NCBI GenBank assembly: GCA_038363925.1
Contig: JAQQWL010000015.1
Coordinates: 1,240,001 to 1,304,000, forward strand
Direction: 5' to 3'
Length of the DNA: 64,000 bases
DNA from: Apiospora phragmitis
Lineage: Eukaryota > Ascomycota > Sordariomycetes > Amphisphaeriales > Apiosporaceae
Under the pieces are notes generated by a model. The model did no database searches, was not told the DNA's origin, and was given only the letters and a program-made list of their open reading frames with translations. The position numbers and the translations under genes are program-made. Below are positions 1 through 12,722 of the stretch, one piece after another. Position 1 is the stretch's first letter. Each line of letters begins with the position of its first letter.

Positions 1-439
1 GTCTCGGGCGGCATCCTTGCTGGAGTTCCCCGAGGCCAACGGGGTATGGGCTAAGAGGCGCGTCCACTGCGGCGGCAGCGTGTCAGTTCTTGTGGACGGT
101 ACGAGGGCAGTGCGGATGCAGGCGGCGACTCACGAAGTCCATGGCGTCTCTAGAGGCATCTCTTGGGGGTGTTGTGGGAGATGGGAAGTCGTTCTCAAAT
201 GATCGAGGTTCCCATCTCGCGCGGGTTCTGGTTTGGAGTGCATGATTTCAGATGTCAGAGGAAATCGCCCTAAAAAAGGCTTAAGCTGGCCCCTGTTATG
301 CACGACCTGCAAATGGCTGCATGTACCTCCAGTAGGTACCTTCCAAGGGTCCTTCGTGTCGGGCTTTCAATCGAATTGACGTGTTCCTTGCAAGACATAA
401 ACACGTTTGACACCCCCGCCATTCTCATTTGCATTCCCA

Positions 440-455
440 TACTCCGTACGGAGTA
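440..455. repeat. perfect 16-nt palindrome
   Basis: TACTCCGTACGGAGTA reads the same on both strands. Similar CTCCGTACGGAG words occur widely in ascomycete intergenic DNA; that is recollection, not a search. No function can be assigned. Confidence 0.6.
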
Positions 456-842
456 GATCACGCGGCAATCCTCCAAAAGGGCTGAACAGTTGCCATCTTC
501 TTGATTTAGTCAGCCCTGAGTCCACCACAACCTCAGCTGGTTAGGTAAGTAGTTAGACAGGTAGACCCTGCTTCCACAACCAACCTGTATCTCAAAAAGG
601 TTCGAAGCATCCAGCATCCCGGGCTACCTAGTGAAGCGCCAACTCTACGCACTCCTCCCGAACGGCTGGAACGGTCCGGCCACGATGACCGACCGACGAG
701 TAGCCCGGAGGAAGCTGTGACCGTTGGCAGGCTGGGTCGGGGGTGTTTTGTGTGGCAGACCCGCTATTCGCTATTCTTGGCCCGCTTTGACCGAACCATA
801 ACGGAATAACGCCTCTCGGACCGTCCAATACACGTCTAAATC

Positions 843-910
843 GGAATCAACGTTGAAGAACTTTTCAACGCTTCAGATTTCTAATACCTAGCTATTCAAG
901 CGTTGATTCC
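843..910. repeat. nested inverted repeat
   Basis: GGAATCAACG at 843-852 is the exact reverse complement of CGTTGATTCC at 901-910, and inside it CGTTGAA (851-857) pairs with TTCAACG (864-870). A further CGTTGATT follows near 988. It could form a small hairpin or be a worn remnant of a miniature element. Confidence 0.4.
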
Positions 911-1028
911 ATGGTAAGTACACATTGAAGGCTTTGGCGGACGTTTATTCCAGTGTATTAAGTGCTTAGTCGAACTGCGGTTAGCCTAAGCGTTGATTGA
1001 TTAGATCCAGGCTCTTCACACAAGCTTG

Positions 1029-2181
1029 CTAGAGCTCTATATGGCTGGGACCCGGAATGAAGAGATCCCATCCAGCCTTCAATGAATTGCCAGCCATCGG
1101 TAGAGCATACTGCTGATGAAAGGACCCCTGGGGCCCAGCAGTTCCGCCACCTGAATTACTGTACCCGCCTGGGCCAACAGGTTCGCGACCGCTTCCACCG
1201 CCCGACGTGCCGCCACCGCCGTCTGGATCGGGGGTTGGCGTTGCCACAGGGAACGGTTTATAAGGCCCACGTTCCACCGAGGCCTTTCTATAATTTCGTT
1301 TCGATGCCAATGCAATTACAGAGGGGTCGATTGGTGCAGAGACATCAAGGCCAGGATAGTAGAAGGAGTTCATCGCTCCTTGGTCTGGGCGCAGGGTTGA
1401 GTCGTAAATGGGATAGGCATAGCTGTAGGTGAAGCACGGTCAGAATATCCTGAGGCAGTTGCATGAAAAGTCGGGGTGGGGGACGGGGACAAGGAAAATC
1501 AAACTCACCGGTCGCGTTCATCCGCCGGTCGACGCCAAATATAGGAGTGATCTATATTATTTATTCGCTGAGTAACGACACCAAGATAGATGGGGAGGCC
1601 GCGCACGAGTTGGAACAGAACACGGTCGAATCCAGGACTGTTGACTATCACTCTTTCCGCTTGTTCATTATACGAATAGGGAAAGTTGCCACCTTCGATC
1701 AATGGATACTCATGCACGCGGGTAGTTGTTTCCTCAGCTGGTAGGTTTCGAGCCTAGGATCGGTTTGTCCGTTAACGGGTGGGAGCCCAGCCATAAGGTA
1801 GGGCGGGATTCTGTTGTGCAGCGAAGCGAATTTGTTGCAGTTGTAATTGTCGAGATTTATTATCTTGGTCAACGTATTAGGATCGTTAGGATCCACGCCT
1901 GCTGGGTCGAGCGGCCAAGTAGTACGCTTCACAATCCTGCCGCGAGGAGAGACAGTTGAATTGTGGGAAATGAAGTCAAGCCGGTCAGTGAAGTTGCTGG
2001 GGGCTTGGGAGGGAGGGTTGGCAGCATTATCCAAGTTGGCAACGTCGACGACGGAAGATGCAATAGGCAAACTACTGCCGAATTGAGCCAATAAGGCGGC
2101 CACAAGAATCCAGAGCTGAAAGGATGATGTTAGCGATGAACCATCATAATCACCAGGTATGTGGCGTGATCCTACCATCAT
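1029..2181 (-). CDS. secreted protein of unknown function
   Basis: I do not recognise the family. The proposed start ATGATG (2181-2176) is followed by a 60-bp intron (2175-2116, GTAGGA..TTTCAG with a GCTAAC branch site). After removal the protein begins with a clear hydrophobic signal peptide (MMLWILVAALLAQFGSS). Read without splicing, an unconvincing hydrophilic N-terminus results. The mature part contains a dibasic site (VKR) near residue 60. A later intron has donor GTGAGT just below 1509 and acceptor CTACAG near 1430, and the phases match. The C-terminal exon is Gly/Ser/Pro-rich. Between about 1737 and 1777 the reading frame changes: the only intron would be about 39 bp and does not fix the phase, so a one-base deletion in the sequence is as likely. 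Exon limits there are uncertain. Confidence 0.55.
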
Positions 2182-3410
2182 GTTTGCTTCGGTTCCAAGG
2201 GCGATGGTGGATGACTTCAGTTGTAGGCGAAAGGGTGCTGATGACGGTGGTGGGTTGACTTGACCAAGACCTTATTGCACGTTGGCATGAGATAGTGATT
2301 ATGAGTCAGGAGGAAACACATTTCATGGGGAGGAACGAGAGCTGGCCTTTTATAAGCTGAATATGGGCAAGGATTGGTGGCAGAATGTGAGTTATTAATA
2401 TTCAATGTTCCAACTTCATCCCGTGTTGAGATCCTGTAAAGATGGATCAGTCTGTCCCTCCCCCCCTCGACAGACTTTTCCCACTATTACACGGTTTACG
2501 TACAAAGGGTACACGAGTGACACAATGCCTGTCAAATATTTACCAAGTCACGATCATTAGGTACCACAGGAAACACGACAAGGCCAGATGGGGTGTTTCT
2601 ATTGTGTCCTATAACTCCTTCCTCGACTGAATTGCTTATGTCAGGCAGCCATACCCGCCGATTTCACACCTGCTCCTTTTGAGAGTGGTACGCCCCATGA
2701 AGAAGATCATTGCCATGGCTTCGGAGAATCCGTGTCGCGGTGTCGTATCCAATCCAGAGCAAATATCGGTGTCTGGTAGCATTGCGGTCACCTTGTGTGA
2801 CAAGGGCAGTAGGGCTAGGTTCTGATTCAGCTAATAATTGACTATGGCACTTCTGGGGGCTCTGATCTCTCTCTCTCCCTCTTTTATAGGAGGGTGATTC
2901 GTCAGGCTTATATACACTCCTTTCAGCATCCTTTTTTCCCCTTAGCCGCCGTACCCTTCAGGAATGTAGTTATCTGTTGGGCCGACATGCATGCCTCTGT
3001 TGGCGTGCGTGTGACACCTTGTGCTTTTTCTTGGGACGTGAGAAATGTCAGTTCGTGGGTTGCGGGTAGTGAAGGGGGTTGATGACGAACCTTTCATGTC
3101 GAGCTACTGCTGGTCACAGTGGCTGTCGCCATTGTTGACTTCACCGAACGCCTTGGACTCTGGCTTCGGCTTCGGCTGGGGCTGAGGCTTAGGTTTGGGC
3201 TTAGGGCAGCCGGTGGTGTCGTAACAGACCATTATACCACGTCAATTATATATGAAGTTCTACAACATATTGGTATAATAGTGCCTACAGAACAGATCCT
3301 AGCAGAGTTTCATACAGCAAAAGACACAGACTGGCTAGATTGCACATCTGTTTATACAGTATCATATCCCATTTCGGTGTATGCCATCAAGGGCAGCAAA
3401 TGTCTGACCC
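2182..3410. other. intergenic region, no gene seen
   Basis: Upstream of the secreted-protein gene and downstream of the SAT4 gene. It contains a CT-rich tract near 2865-2890 and a low-complexity tract at 3143-3215. No open frame here has recognisable features. Confidence 0.45.
3143..3215. repeat. low-complexity GGCTTCGG-like tract
   Basis: Degenerate repeats of a 6-nt unit (GGCTTC, GGCTGG, GGCTTA). On the minus strand it would encode an alternating Lys-Pro/Gln-Pro stretch ending at a stop near 3110. This could be a tail exon of the SAT4 gene in another splice form, or just simple sequence. Confidence 0.4.
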
Positions 3411-4819
3411 CTACCAATCCGTTCTATGGGCTGTGGTTCTCGTCTGTCTTTCGTCGACAACTTCAATCTTGTTGTGATTTCTGATATTGGCACTAGTGGG
3501 GCGCACCATGTGATCCTGGATGTTGCTCGTAGATTGGTCCGTGGTCACGTCGTCGAGCCGATAGGACGCTCCGCGCGGTCCCAATGATGCGCTCAGGTCG
3601 CGAGATGGCTCGGCGCGTTTGGGGTAGACCTCGCCGCTGGATCCCAGGCTCCGGAAGCATGGGAGCTTGGCCAGCAAGGAGCGGAGGGCGGTCATCGCAG
3701 CGGCGAGGATACTGGTAGCAATCTCGAGGACGGAGCTGATGCCGGCGCGGTTAGCATTATATCATCGGAAAAGGAGTTCGTATCACATGTGAAAGGTGAC
3801 TACTCACTAGATAGTGGCTTCGACTGTCGTGTTGATGACATTCGGCCCAGCAATTCCAGTTTCCGCTGTCATCTTGGCTACTGTAATCACATACTTCAGA
3901 CGTATTATGGTCATGACAGCGCTTCTAAACCGCCTTAGGTCAATATCCCTCAATCCAGGTGTTTTCATCGATGGATTGTTCACTTACACTAGCCCCAGTC
4001 CAAGAAGACCCAGAATTGAGAGCTTCAGTTTCAAGGGCACCTGAACTTTTCGTAGTATGTAGATAGGTGATAACTACGACTGATTGTTAGTACACGAAAG
4101 AGTTCAGCGCATAGCGGATGAAAGGGGCACGTACCGCAAATATGGTGGTAAAAAAGACGTCGCCCGCTGAAATGACAATCCCGGCGGTGCCGATGACACT
4201 GACCGGCATACAATTACCCGGCGCCGTTCCTGTCAGGTCCCAGGCTTTCGCTAGCGGACGACACTGCAAGGCGAATACCAAGGCACTGCCGAGGAACCAT
4301 ACCGCGGTGAGGACCATGCACGGCACCAGGAACCACCGCACTTTGTACATATCCGTGCTACCTGCGAGCCGGTACAAAACGAGACCCACGCCAATCTTGG
4401 ACACGCCGGATGCGAGGAGGTAGACAACAGCGGCGATGGTGAAGTACTTGGCGGCATTCATCGGATCGAAGGTCGGTTCCGGTTCCATGGTGGTGGCCCC
4501 AATACCATACCTTCTCGCTGTAAGCTCCATGGCTCCAAATAGCACGAATTCGACCTATTGAAACAAAACGATGAGCACATAATCTCCATATACTGCTTCC
4601 CTTTTCCCTTATCCTTCTTCCAGGCGGGAATTCTCCAAACAGTTCGCGGCCGCCAGACTCGGTCACACTGAGAAAACATACAAATGACAAAAGCATCGCG
4701 AAGTCATCATAGCCAATGGCCCCTTTAGATCTCCGGACCATAAACCTCAAGCCCACTGCTATGCTGTCAATGACGATGAAGGTAATGACGACCGGGAAGT
4801 AGGCATCGGGCACAGCCAT
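3411..4819 (-). CDS. SAT4/rhodopsin-family integral membrane protein
   Basis: A predicted seven-helix plasma membrane protein of the fungal SAT4 (rhodopsin-domain, PTH11-like) family, whose members are mostly uncharacterised. Five exons fit with consistent phases: 4682-4819, 4135-4554, 3988-4040, 3808-3921 and 3411-3735, giving 349 residues. Introns use GTATGT, GTACGT, GTAAGT and GTGAGT donors. Seen directly are the N-terminal helix, the RRSKGAIGYDDFAMLLSF region typical of helix 2, a conserved helix with GVSKIGVGLVLYRL, VRWFLVPCMVLTAVWF, and the late segment LSILGLLGLGLV followed by AVMTIIRLKY and NTTVEATIYSVLEIA. The C-terminal tail is polar and cytosolic. The ATG at 4819 starts the first hydrophobic helix directly. 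Confidence 0.85.
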
Positions 4820-5200
4820 GGTATAGACTACGGCAACAAGACTTGGAAAGAGAGGTGAATGCGATTGAAAGAACGATTGATCGTGCCCGTCTGGAACTTC
4901 CCGAGCGGCAACGCACTTGATTATAGGACGTCTGGGCTACATTTCAACGATCGCTGTTACCGCTCCAGAGGGACCAAGCAGGATCCGACCGGGGCCTTTT
5001 GCCACAACGGACCGGGGGCGGGAGACTCTGAAGCCAGGCCTTGCCAAGTATCAGGTATAAACAGGGGATCGACAGGTCACTTCTCAAAATGGAGACTTCC
5101 AAGTAGTAAGCTAATGCGGCTGGGGAATCCGTTGCCATAAACGTTGATGCTCCGAGCAGTCGCTCCGGGCATATTCTCGATAAACAGACTAGATGGCTCG
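4820..5200. promoter_or_regulatory. divergent intergenic region
   Basis: About 380 bp between the divergently oriented SAT4 gene and the unknown gene starting near 5201; presumably holds both promoters. I see no strong TATA box or repeated motif. Confidence 0.3.
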
Positions 5201-5768
5201 ATGAGCATGGAGATAAGGAAATGTTTGCGAAGAGTACCCATGAAAAGCAACTAAAACTCGTTTCGGGATATCAGAAATAGAATATGACAGAACCTGACAG
5301 GAAGGGGGACGCCTGTCAGTATCCTTCACCACCACGTCCACCATCTTGAACCAGACGACGGGCAAAATATTCATCGATCTCACGTACGAGGACGGCGCCG
5401 CCGCCGCCGGCAAGGACAGACCCGCCCCCCTCTGCCTCAAGGGCTCCTTCAACCCGGCCGTGGCGGACCGACGGCAACACGAGGACGAAGTGCTGAAGCA
5501 CTACCTCGCGTCGCTCACGCGGCTCGGCGGGCCGGCGCTCGACTGGCGCGGCGACGAGGAGGTGCGGCCCGAGTACCGCAAGTGCGTCCTCTCGGGCATG
5601 GGCTGGGTGCTCACGCCCGAGCAGATGCAGCGGGGCGAGCGCGTCCACGCCATGGTCGAGCGGTACGCCGCCGCCTTTGAGGACCACAAGGTCATCGTGC
5701 TGATCGAGGTTTTGCCCGACCCACCTTCGGCTTCACCGGATTCGGATTCTTCCCTGTCGTCATCGTAG
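5201..5768 (+). CDS. hypothetical protein, two exons
   Basis: I do not recognise this protein. The long exon is open from 5298 to the stop at 5768, has strong GC bias in third positions and encodes an acidic, Ala/Arg-rich protein with a C-terminal Ser/Asp tail. There is no ATG near its 5' end. A small first exon 5201-5233 (start MSMEIRKCLRR) joined by an intron with donor GTACCC, a CTAAAAC branch site and acceptor CCTGACAG at 5300 keeps phase and gives 166 residues. The alternative is a non-ATG artefact start at 5346. No signal peptide or membrane helix is seen. Confidence 0.45.
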
Positions 5769-6324
5769 TATAATAGTGGATTAGTTATGTATGCCAATTG
5801 TTAAAGAGGTTTCCAATCCGGATTCTTGGAGTTATTGTCCTAGTTCAATAAACGACTTACTAATTATTAACTGTACCATGCTTCCAGTCCGACTGCTTGC
5901 ATCATACAAGTTCTATGCATACGTTGCATCAAGATACACGATCCTCAGGCCAAAGCCAATGGGGCTGGCAAAGATGAGCATAATGGTGAGATGCTGTAGC
6001 ACCTGACAGGTTAAGAGGACCTCAAATGAAGGTATTGAGTCTCGTACTGCCACGATGTTTGCGGAGCATCAACTATTCAACAGCCCTTTTGGGCGCCTTT
6101 GGTTCACTATGCATAAAAGATGAAAGCATTTCTGTTCTTTTGTAAAACGAGTGACTCAAGTTAGATTATCGTATACTGAATCATACTCCTCATACTCCAT
6201 TTTGAAAACATCAATCTGATCTCCAGGCATTACATTTTCCACCCCGTAAATCTCGTATAAGCTCCGTAGAAACAACCGTGAATCGTCATGCTGTTGCTCT
6301 GGATGCGAAGAAGAGAGCTGGCAT
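5769..6324. other. intergenic region, no gene seen
   Basis: AT-rich spacer between two convergent genes, probably both 3' untranslated regions. Contains polyadenylation-like AATAAA at about 5848. No coding signal is seen. Confidence 0.45.
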
Positions 6325-6896
6325 TTACAGCAGGCTACTGAGGGCGACGCAAGGGAGGCCGACGTTGACAGCGCCGTTCTGTGTTGATTGTGTCAGAATG
6401 TTGGGTGTTACCCACAGAAAACGGGGTGAGGCTTCTTACCTGCTCCGAGCCGGAGTTCTGGCAGCAGGCAGCGGTCTGCTCGCACTGGCTGTTGAGAAGG
6501 TCGGAGACACCGATTACTATTTTGTGAGGTTGACGATTAGTGTTCATGCTTCTATGGTTTTGCAAAAGAGGGATGTGTATGTGTGCGTGTGTGTGTGTGT
6601 TAGCATGTGAACTTACGGGCAGTGACTTCGAGCTTGGAGCAGCCGTCGAAGAGACCGAGGCCGTTGAGGGCGCCGCCGCCAAGGAGGCCGGAGAGGATGC
6701 CGGACGCTGCGTTGACCGAGTCGCCCGAGTAGTCGGCCTTGTTGCAGCAGCTGAGCTGCATGTAGGTACCGCACTGGGTTTGGGCCTGCTCAACGGTCGT
6801 CTTTTTGTCGCCGGAGGTGGTGCGAGCGGCGATTTTCTGGGGCGCGGCGGCGGCGAAGGTGGCGAAAGCCATGACGACGACGGTGGTGAACTGCAT
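6325..6896 (-). CDS. class I hydrophobin
   Basis: A small secreted amphipathic protein that self-assembles at air-water interfaces and coats aerial hyphae and spores. Three exons, 6617-6896, 6440-6516 and 6325-6378, have matching phases (donors GTAAGT and GTAAGA) and give 136 residues. A signal peptide (MQFTTVVVMAFATFAAAAP) is followed by all eight hydrophobin cysteines in the order C-CC-C-C-CC-C: QTQC, LSCC, FDGC in exon 1, SQC and AACC in exon 2, LPC in exon 3. The long spacing between the CC pair and the fourth Cys, and the many residues to the fifth, fit class I rather than class II. Intron 1 carries a GT microsatellite. Confidence 0.93.
6573..6601. repeat. GT-rich microsatellite
   Basis: Imperfect (GT)n tract inside intron 1 of the hydrophobin gene. 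Confidence 0.8.
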
Positions 6897-9800
6897 TTTT
6901 AAGGTTGGGTTGGTTGGTTTTGGAGAAGATAAAGAGTGAGTGAGTTGAAAGATTTGGTTTGGTTGGAAAGGTGAGTGATGATTGGAGATCTGATGCGTTG
7001 GATGCTGCTGATGATGAGAGAAGTTTGGGATATTGACGTTCGATCATGCCATCTTATATAATCGATTTCTCCTGAGTTTTTTGACCCCCCTTCTCCTCGT
7101 CGTCATCCATTGATGCTATACGCAGCTTCTACAACATGACTTGCATCATACCCTGCGTCATCCTCGAAGCGGAATGCCTACGATGACGATCGGCAATTGA
7201 GGGTGTATTGGGAATGGGCTGTCTCATCCCGCACCACCTGCCAGAATAGGGTGGCGCGACTTAAGGGGTTCATTCAATGTCTCACGCCAGGAACCGCCAA
7301 AAAGCCTCACACGTACTAGAGACCCAGGAAAGGGTCGGAATGAAGGTGGTTGAACTCGTCCCCGAGATGACGCCGGGTCGGATTCCGCGCAATGGCATCA
7401 TGGTATGCTCGGACCATATGATCAGTAGCCGGTTTACCTGGCATTCCGGCTCACGATCATAAAATTCTGTTGATGACAGCATCAAGACACTTCCCACAGA
7501 TGGCAAGGCGGCGCCACATGAGTGTCGCACGTGAATATCTTGGCCTCAAGGGATTTTCACTCACATCAAATTGCTTTTCAGAGATCTTCGTGATCATGCT
7601 GAATCCCTCTCATCGCAGTTCTCCTCTTTCCTCTTCCTTCATACACTACCACCACCATTCCTCTCATGCCGCGATCACGACAACTAGCAGTGATTTATGC
7701 CTCTATATTATCACTATCTTATAACATGGGCAGAAAAACGACCCTCGGGATGCAGGCTTCTGCACGCATTACTATGAGAGACCAAGTCTTCTCTTTCGAG
7801 ATGCCCTCATTTTCACTATACATCTTTAAAGTCCATCATACAGCCCCTACTTGAAGACCTGTGGAGGACTCGGCTCTGGTTGGGGGAACGGGAAAGTACT
7901 TGAGGAGAGCCGACTCGACGAGAGCCGGGTCGACTGGGGGCCTCGAGTCGCACAACAGAAGTTTGTCCATCTTACCCACTCCCCTGAAAGGAAAGTCTAG
8001 CCTAGCAAAACTGATTCGGCGAAATCAACAAGCCTGGGAGCGACAGAGCAGGGGCCAGTTTTCTTTCTCGCGTAGCGCGTGCTGAGCTCGCCGTTTGATG
8101 TACACATCGTTGCTGTCGACGGCAACATCAGCAAACGCGGCAGCGTAGGGCAACTTGGCAGAACAGTTTTTTCTCGATCTTCCCGTTGCACGGTGCTACT
8201 GGTTCCTGGGTTACATCCTGGGCAATGGGCTCGTGATCGAGACCGTGGAACCAACAAGCAGGACAGTCAAGACAGACCCTTGCAAAAGGGGCGTCCCTCA
8301 CGAACTTGGGTGTCTTGGACTTTATCGTCTTGATGCGGCACAAATGCACATTAACCTCGAACAGACGCATGGGTTACCAAGAATGCCCATCAACAAGCAC
8401 GCTTCTTTTTGCACACTTCCCGTCGGAAATAAGACTGTACTAGTCAGATCGGCGAAATTGGAAGACTTCTGACGTGTTTCCATCTACATGAAGCCCGCCA
8501 TCCCGCCTCGGGACTGCTTCCCGACGCTTTCCATTTCCAGATTGACAGATTTGACAGATCACCAACAGGGGATTTGCTGGGCGAGTCGAGTAAGCGGATG
8601 TGCTTCCGCTGGTGCAAACATTCGGATTTGTGCGCGATTCCAGTGGCAGATATGGTGCGATAGATTGCGAGATCGATGCAAGGTGCGGAGGGAAGCAGCA
8701 TGCAAATTTGCGGTAGGTCCCAGGTTCTGCGTTAGATTTGTGTGTGTGTCCTTCGTATCACGAGACTTTGCAGGTTTGCCCGACTCTGGCGGCAGCGTGC
8801 AGGTTCAGCCGCTGCAGGTACACACCCACAAGCTTGACTAAGTAGGAGGGGACAGAGCCTGGCCTACATACATAGTTAGTGCTCACGTTCTTTTCTTCGG
8901 AACATTTGCAGCTTAAGCCACGCTCTAATTTGAGCCTATGGTTGCCATGATGATCCCGTATAGACTCGGCTGCACCCTTGAGTACGTGGGTGGCAGAGGT
9001 TACCCTCGACAACGAGGACTGGAGCTATTGAAACACATTTAGAACCAATCAAACCGCTGAAATCGATCACTGCGCCCGTTGATCTTGACATGGATTGGGA
9101 ACAGCGGCGGGATGGTGCAGCGTGCATCATGCCTCGTGCCGGTGGCGTCCTGATTGGGACTGGGAGCTAGCCTAGCTGACCCCTGAAAGTGAAAAATGAA
9201 ATCTCCGTTGGGCGCGGGTAGAAACCTAGGGATGATTAACTTCTGTCCGTTTGTCGACGGCGTCGCCAAATCGCCAAGTCTAGAGCCCCTAACACGCCTT
9301 GGCCTTACTGGGCGGTTCTGCGCAAACATTGCAATTAGCCCATGCTCTCTGCCCGTGTCATCTGGTGTGTTGTTCACACGTCCAAGTCCCCTTCTAGTAT
9401 GGTCTGTTTGCGGTTCAGCTGGGACGTCATCGTCGTGACGCTGTGAAATCCAACGTCGTCTTATTAACCATGGGATGCAAACAAACAGTCGCACCGGACG
9501 GGCAAATCTCGCGCTACTTCTCAAGAAAGGAAAGAAAGAAAAGAAAAAGAACTATATCCTTTTCCCGAGCTCAGAGGAGGATGATGGCGGTATCCGTGTG
9601 AGACATCAGTACTATATCCACGTCGGACGACAACCGGCCCTTTGGCAGAGCCCGACATCGTATCGTCCTGTCTCAGAGGCTTCTCATCAGGACAGGTGCA
9701 GAAGTGGCCCTTCGTTCGCCGCATGGCTTTCATGCTCGAAGGCTACGGGTTGTCCAGAGAGGAGGAGGGCCATGCACAGCACTCAACTTGATTCATGGCT

Positions 9801-10159
9801 CATTTGGAACGTGCCCCGAAAGCACGGCCGAACCGGCGGGACGTTGCATCAGTGACGGAGTGTCTGTGGTCTACTACCCATCTGGATCCTGGACCCTTTG
9901 GGGCAGGCATGCATGCAAACAGAGCTCGCGCCATGTTGTCGTGGCTACATTGATATGTTTTCTGTCTACACAAACCGACGACGGGAGTCTATAAGAGGTC
10001 CAACATGATCCAGAAGAATGATGTTCCTTTCTCTCAGAAGCTCCATCACAATTCAGTTCAACGGGGACTCGTGGCAAATACACTCTTTTGCATCCATCAT
10101 TGCTTCTACCCAGTTCCTCGAACCAGCTCCTCGCTCAAGTTCCTCGACAATCCTTCGAG
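6897..10159. other. long intergenic region
   Basis: About 3.3 kb with hydrophobin promoter DNA at its left end. Many short open frames on both strands, none with splice structure, domains or a convincing start. A purine-rich GAAAG tract lies at 9527-9551. I see no RNA gene, although small non-coding RNAs cannot be ruled out. Confidence 0.4.
7052..7060 (-). promoter_or_regulatory. TATA-like box of hydrophobin gene
   Basis: TATATAAGA on the minus strand about 155 bp upstream of the hydrophobin start codon, a usual position given a 5' leader of about 100 bp. Confidence 0.45.
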
Positions 10160-11987
10160 ATGCCTTCCATCACTCACTTGGGTGCAATGGCTTTCAGGTT
10201 GGTCTAGCCTCCAACATGGACATGCCTCGCTCTCCCAATGCTAACTATCGTGCAGCACTGCACTTGTTGCTGCCCTGGCCCCAATGAATGGCGACCCATA
10301 CACGGTGACTGCCTGTGGGCCCGAATGCGGAGCTACTACCGTGTACTCGACGGTGACTGTCTACGGAACCGTCTACGCAGGCTGTTCGGAGAGCACTATG
10401 CCTTTGACCACCTACAATCCCACCTCTGGCCTCTCCTCAACCATGGCCTGGTCGTCTTCACTGACATCCGGCACACCTTTGAGCTCGCCCTCCCTCAGTA
10501 GCACCCCTGGCACTGTCCCCTTGAGCTCTTCTAGCACTCCTTCCGTGTCTCCTTCTTCGCCGGTCTCTTCTCCCACCCCGGCGACAAGCTCTTCGGCACC
10601 TTATGGTTCGTCGTCGACCCCCATCAAGTCTACGCTCACCTCCACCCTGATCATCACCCCCTCGATCAATGTCACGACCACCATTCCTGGTAGCACCATG
10701 ACCGTTCCTTACTCCTCCCCCCACTGCCACTTATCCTGAGACGGAGACCACTGATAGCTGGCAAGTCACTTTCCCATTCCAAACTCATTAGTCTGTCGAT
10801 ACTAACATTAATCCCACTTGCCAGCTCTTCTGAGACTGAGAGCACTACCATCACTTTGTCGTCCACTGCACCCGTCATCTGGACCACCACCTACAAGTGG
10901 AACTCCACCATCACGGTTCCCACCCAGTCGTTCCCGACTGCACCAAGCTCCAGCAGTAGCGCCATCTCGTCGACTGGCCCCTACAGTTCTTCTTCTCCCA
11001 CCCCTTCCAGCTACCAGTATTCCACCTCCTCCTACTCTACTTCTTCTTCTGGATACACCTCTGGCATCTCGAGCACTGAGGCCTATTCCACCACCTCGAG
11101 CGCATACAGTGTCCCTACCTCTTCCACACCGTTCTCCCTCTCCACCAGCACTGTTACGCTCACATACTCCTCCATCCCAACCCAGAGCACCGAGTCGACC
11201 AGCGGTACCGCCCTCAGCTCTTCTTCCGTCTACACTTACTCGAGCTCCAGCTCCGGCTCCAGCTCCGTCGGCACTTCTTCCACTGGAGTGACTAGCAGTA
11301 GTGTGATTATCTCTACGTCAACCGCGACTACTACCTACACTTACAGCACTGTGACTCCGGTTACCTCCAGCACCAGCCTGTCGGTCTCTACATCTACCGT
11401 GACTGCTTCCACTTACAGCACGGTGACCCCCCGTCACCTCTAGCAGCAGTACCTATGGAACATCTTCCACCCTTCCCGCCCAGAGCTCCAGCTCCAGCCC
11501 CGGCGCTAGGTCTAGCTCCACCGTGACCCCGAGCATGACCTGTATCACCGCCTCCGCCGGGTACGGCCACTCCTCCAGCTCCGCCTGCTTCCTCCTACCC
11601 ACCACCTACCCCACCTACCCCACCTCGACCTACACGGCCCCCTGGACCACCTCGACCGTCTGGGCCACGTCCGGCACCGACGCCGTGACCAACCCGCCCC
11701 ACACCAGCACCGCCACCATCACAGTCACCCCGACCCCGGCGTCGTCGTCGTCTGCCACGGCCCATGTCATCACGACCTGCAGCCACGGTGCCGGCTACGG
11801 CTTCAGCTGCTCCGAGGTCACGGTCTACCCGACCACCAGCGGCGCGGCCGCCGCCTCGACGTCGTCGGGTTACCCCACTAAGCCCTGGAACCCCGAGGCG
11901 GCTTGGAACGAGGCCCTCAAAGACTGGACTAAGATGGAGAAGAAGTCCCCCCAGCCCAGGCCCTGGTACAGCTTCTTCGGGTGGTAG
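10160..11987 (+). CDS. Ser/Thr-rich secreted cell-wall protein, frameshifted
   Basis: Start ATG 10160, exon 1 to 10197, then an intron (10198-10255, branch GCTAAC, acceptor TGCAG) restores a signal peptide (MPSITHLGAMAFSTALVAALA). The mature protein begins with a Cys-containing section with repeated YSTVTVYGTVY-like words, followed by several hundred residues rich in Ser, Thr and Pro, as in O-mannosylated wall proteins or adhesins. The C-terminus ends in Trp/Lys-rich FFGW without a GPI signal. A further intron near 10763-10824 appears to use a GC donor (GCAAGT) with acceptor TTGCCAG. Two frame breaks occur, each within a run of six C (10717-10722 and 11427-11432); downstream of each the same type of sequence continues in another frame. 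Sequencing error or recent inactivation are both possible. Confidence 0.75.
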
Positions 11988-12722
11988 ATTGGACGGAGAC
12001 TAGAGGAATCGGCAAGTCTCCGTCCATAATATGGACCACGGGACCTCGAGGAAAGGGGCTTCGAGTAAATTGGGCATCTGTAACCATGCCCACGACTTGT
12101 CTCCCCCTGAGGTTGCCCTTTCCCGGACGGGGAGCTTGGATGCATGATGAAGATTGAAAGAGATCGGTGGGTTCTTTGTGGTGGTAAACTTCTTGTCTCT
12201 CCTTAAACTACTTTTTCTTTTCTTTTAATATTCTCACCGCTTAGTTGGCGAAGATATGTGGGAGACGGGTTATGAATATGATAGCGAGTGAATTGATATA
12301 ATTATCTACTTGAACTTCTTAATTGTCCCTATGATAATGTGCAATGACTTGACGTTTTGTGATTGGAGCCAATCAAAAAAAGCTGCTGCATAGCCAACCA
12401 AGGAATGGTATCTCCAAGGCTCTTGGGTCCAATCCCCTATGAGTGTGTGAGTAAGTACATTTGGGATGCTAGAAGGGGGAAGGTCAATTTGGCCGATCTG
12501 ATCTGCCACCGGCTATTCCAAGAGCATTATTACCAATAATATGTACGGTAAATATAATACAGAACGGCCCATAGTGGCGGAGAGATTTCGGACCTGGCCA
12601 GTGCCTACGTTGCATAAGAGGTTAGCTGGAGTGCGTATCTAAGCAGTATTCGACGTAAGACGTAATGATAGGGAGCACAAAAGGATGTGTGGGAAGGAAG
12701 ATTTGGAAGAGCGTTTGTTTCT
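11988..12722. other. intergenic region, no gene seen
   Basis: Spacer between convergent genes, with a pyrimidine-rich tract near 12197-12230. No coding region is supported. Confidence 0.45.

Larger units (their letters stand above)
1..1028. other. gene-free stretch
   Basis: No convincing coding region is seen on either strand; open frames are short and lack recognisable motifs or splice structure. It holds a 16-nt palindrome (440-455) and a small inverted repeat (843-910), listed separately. Confidence 0.5.
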
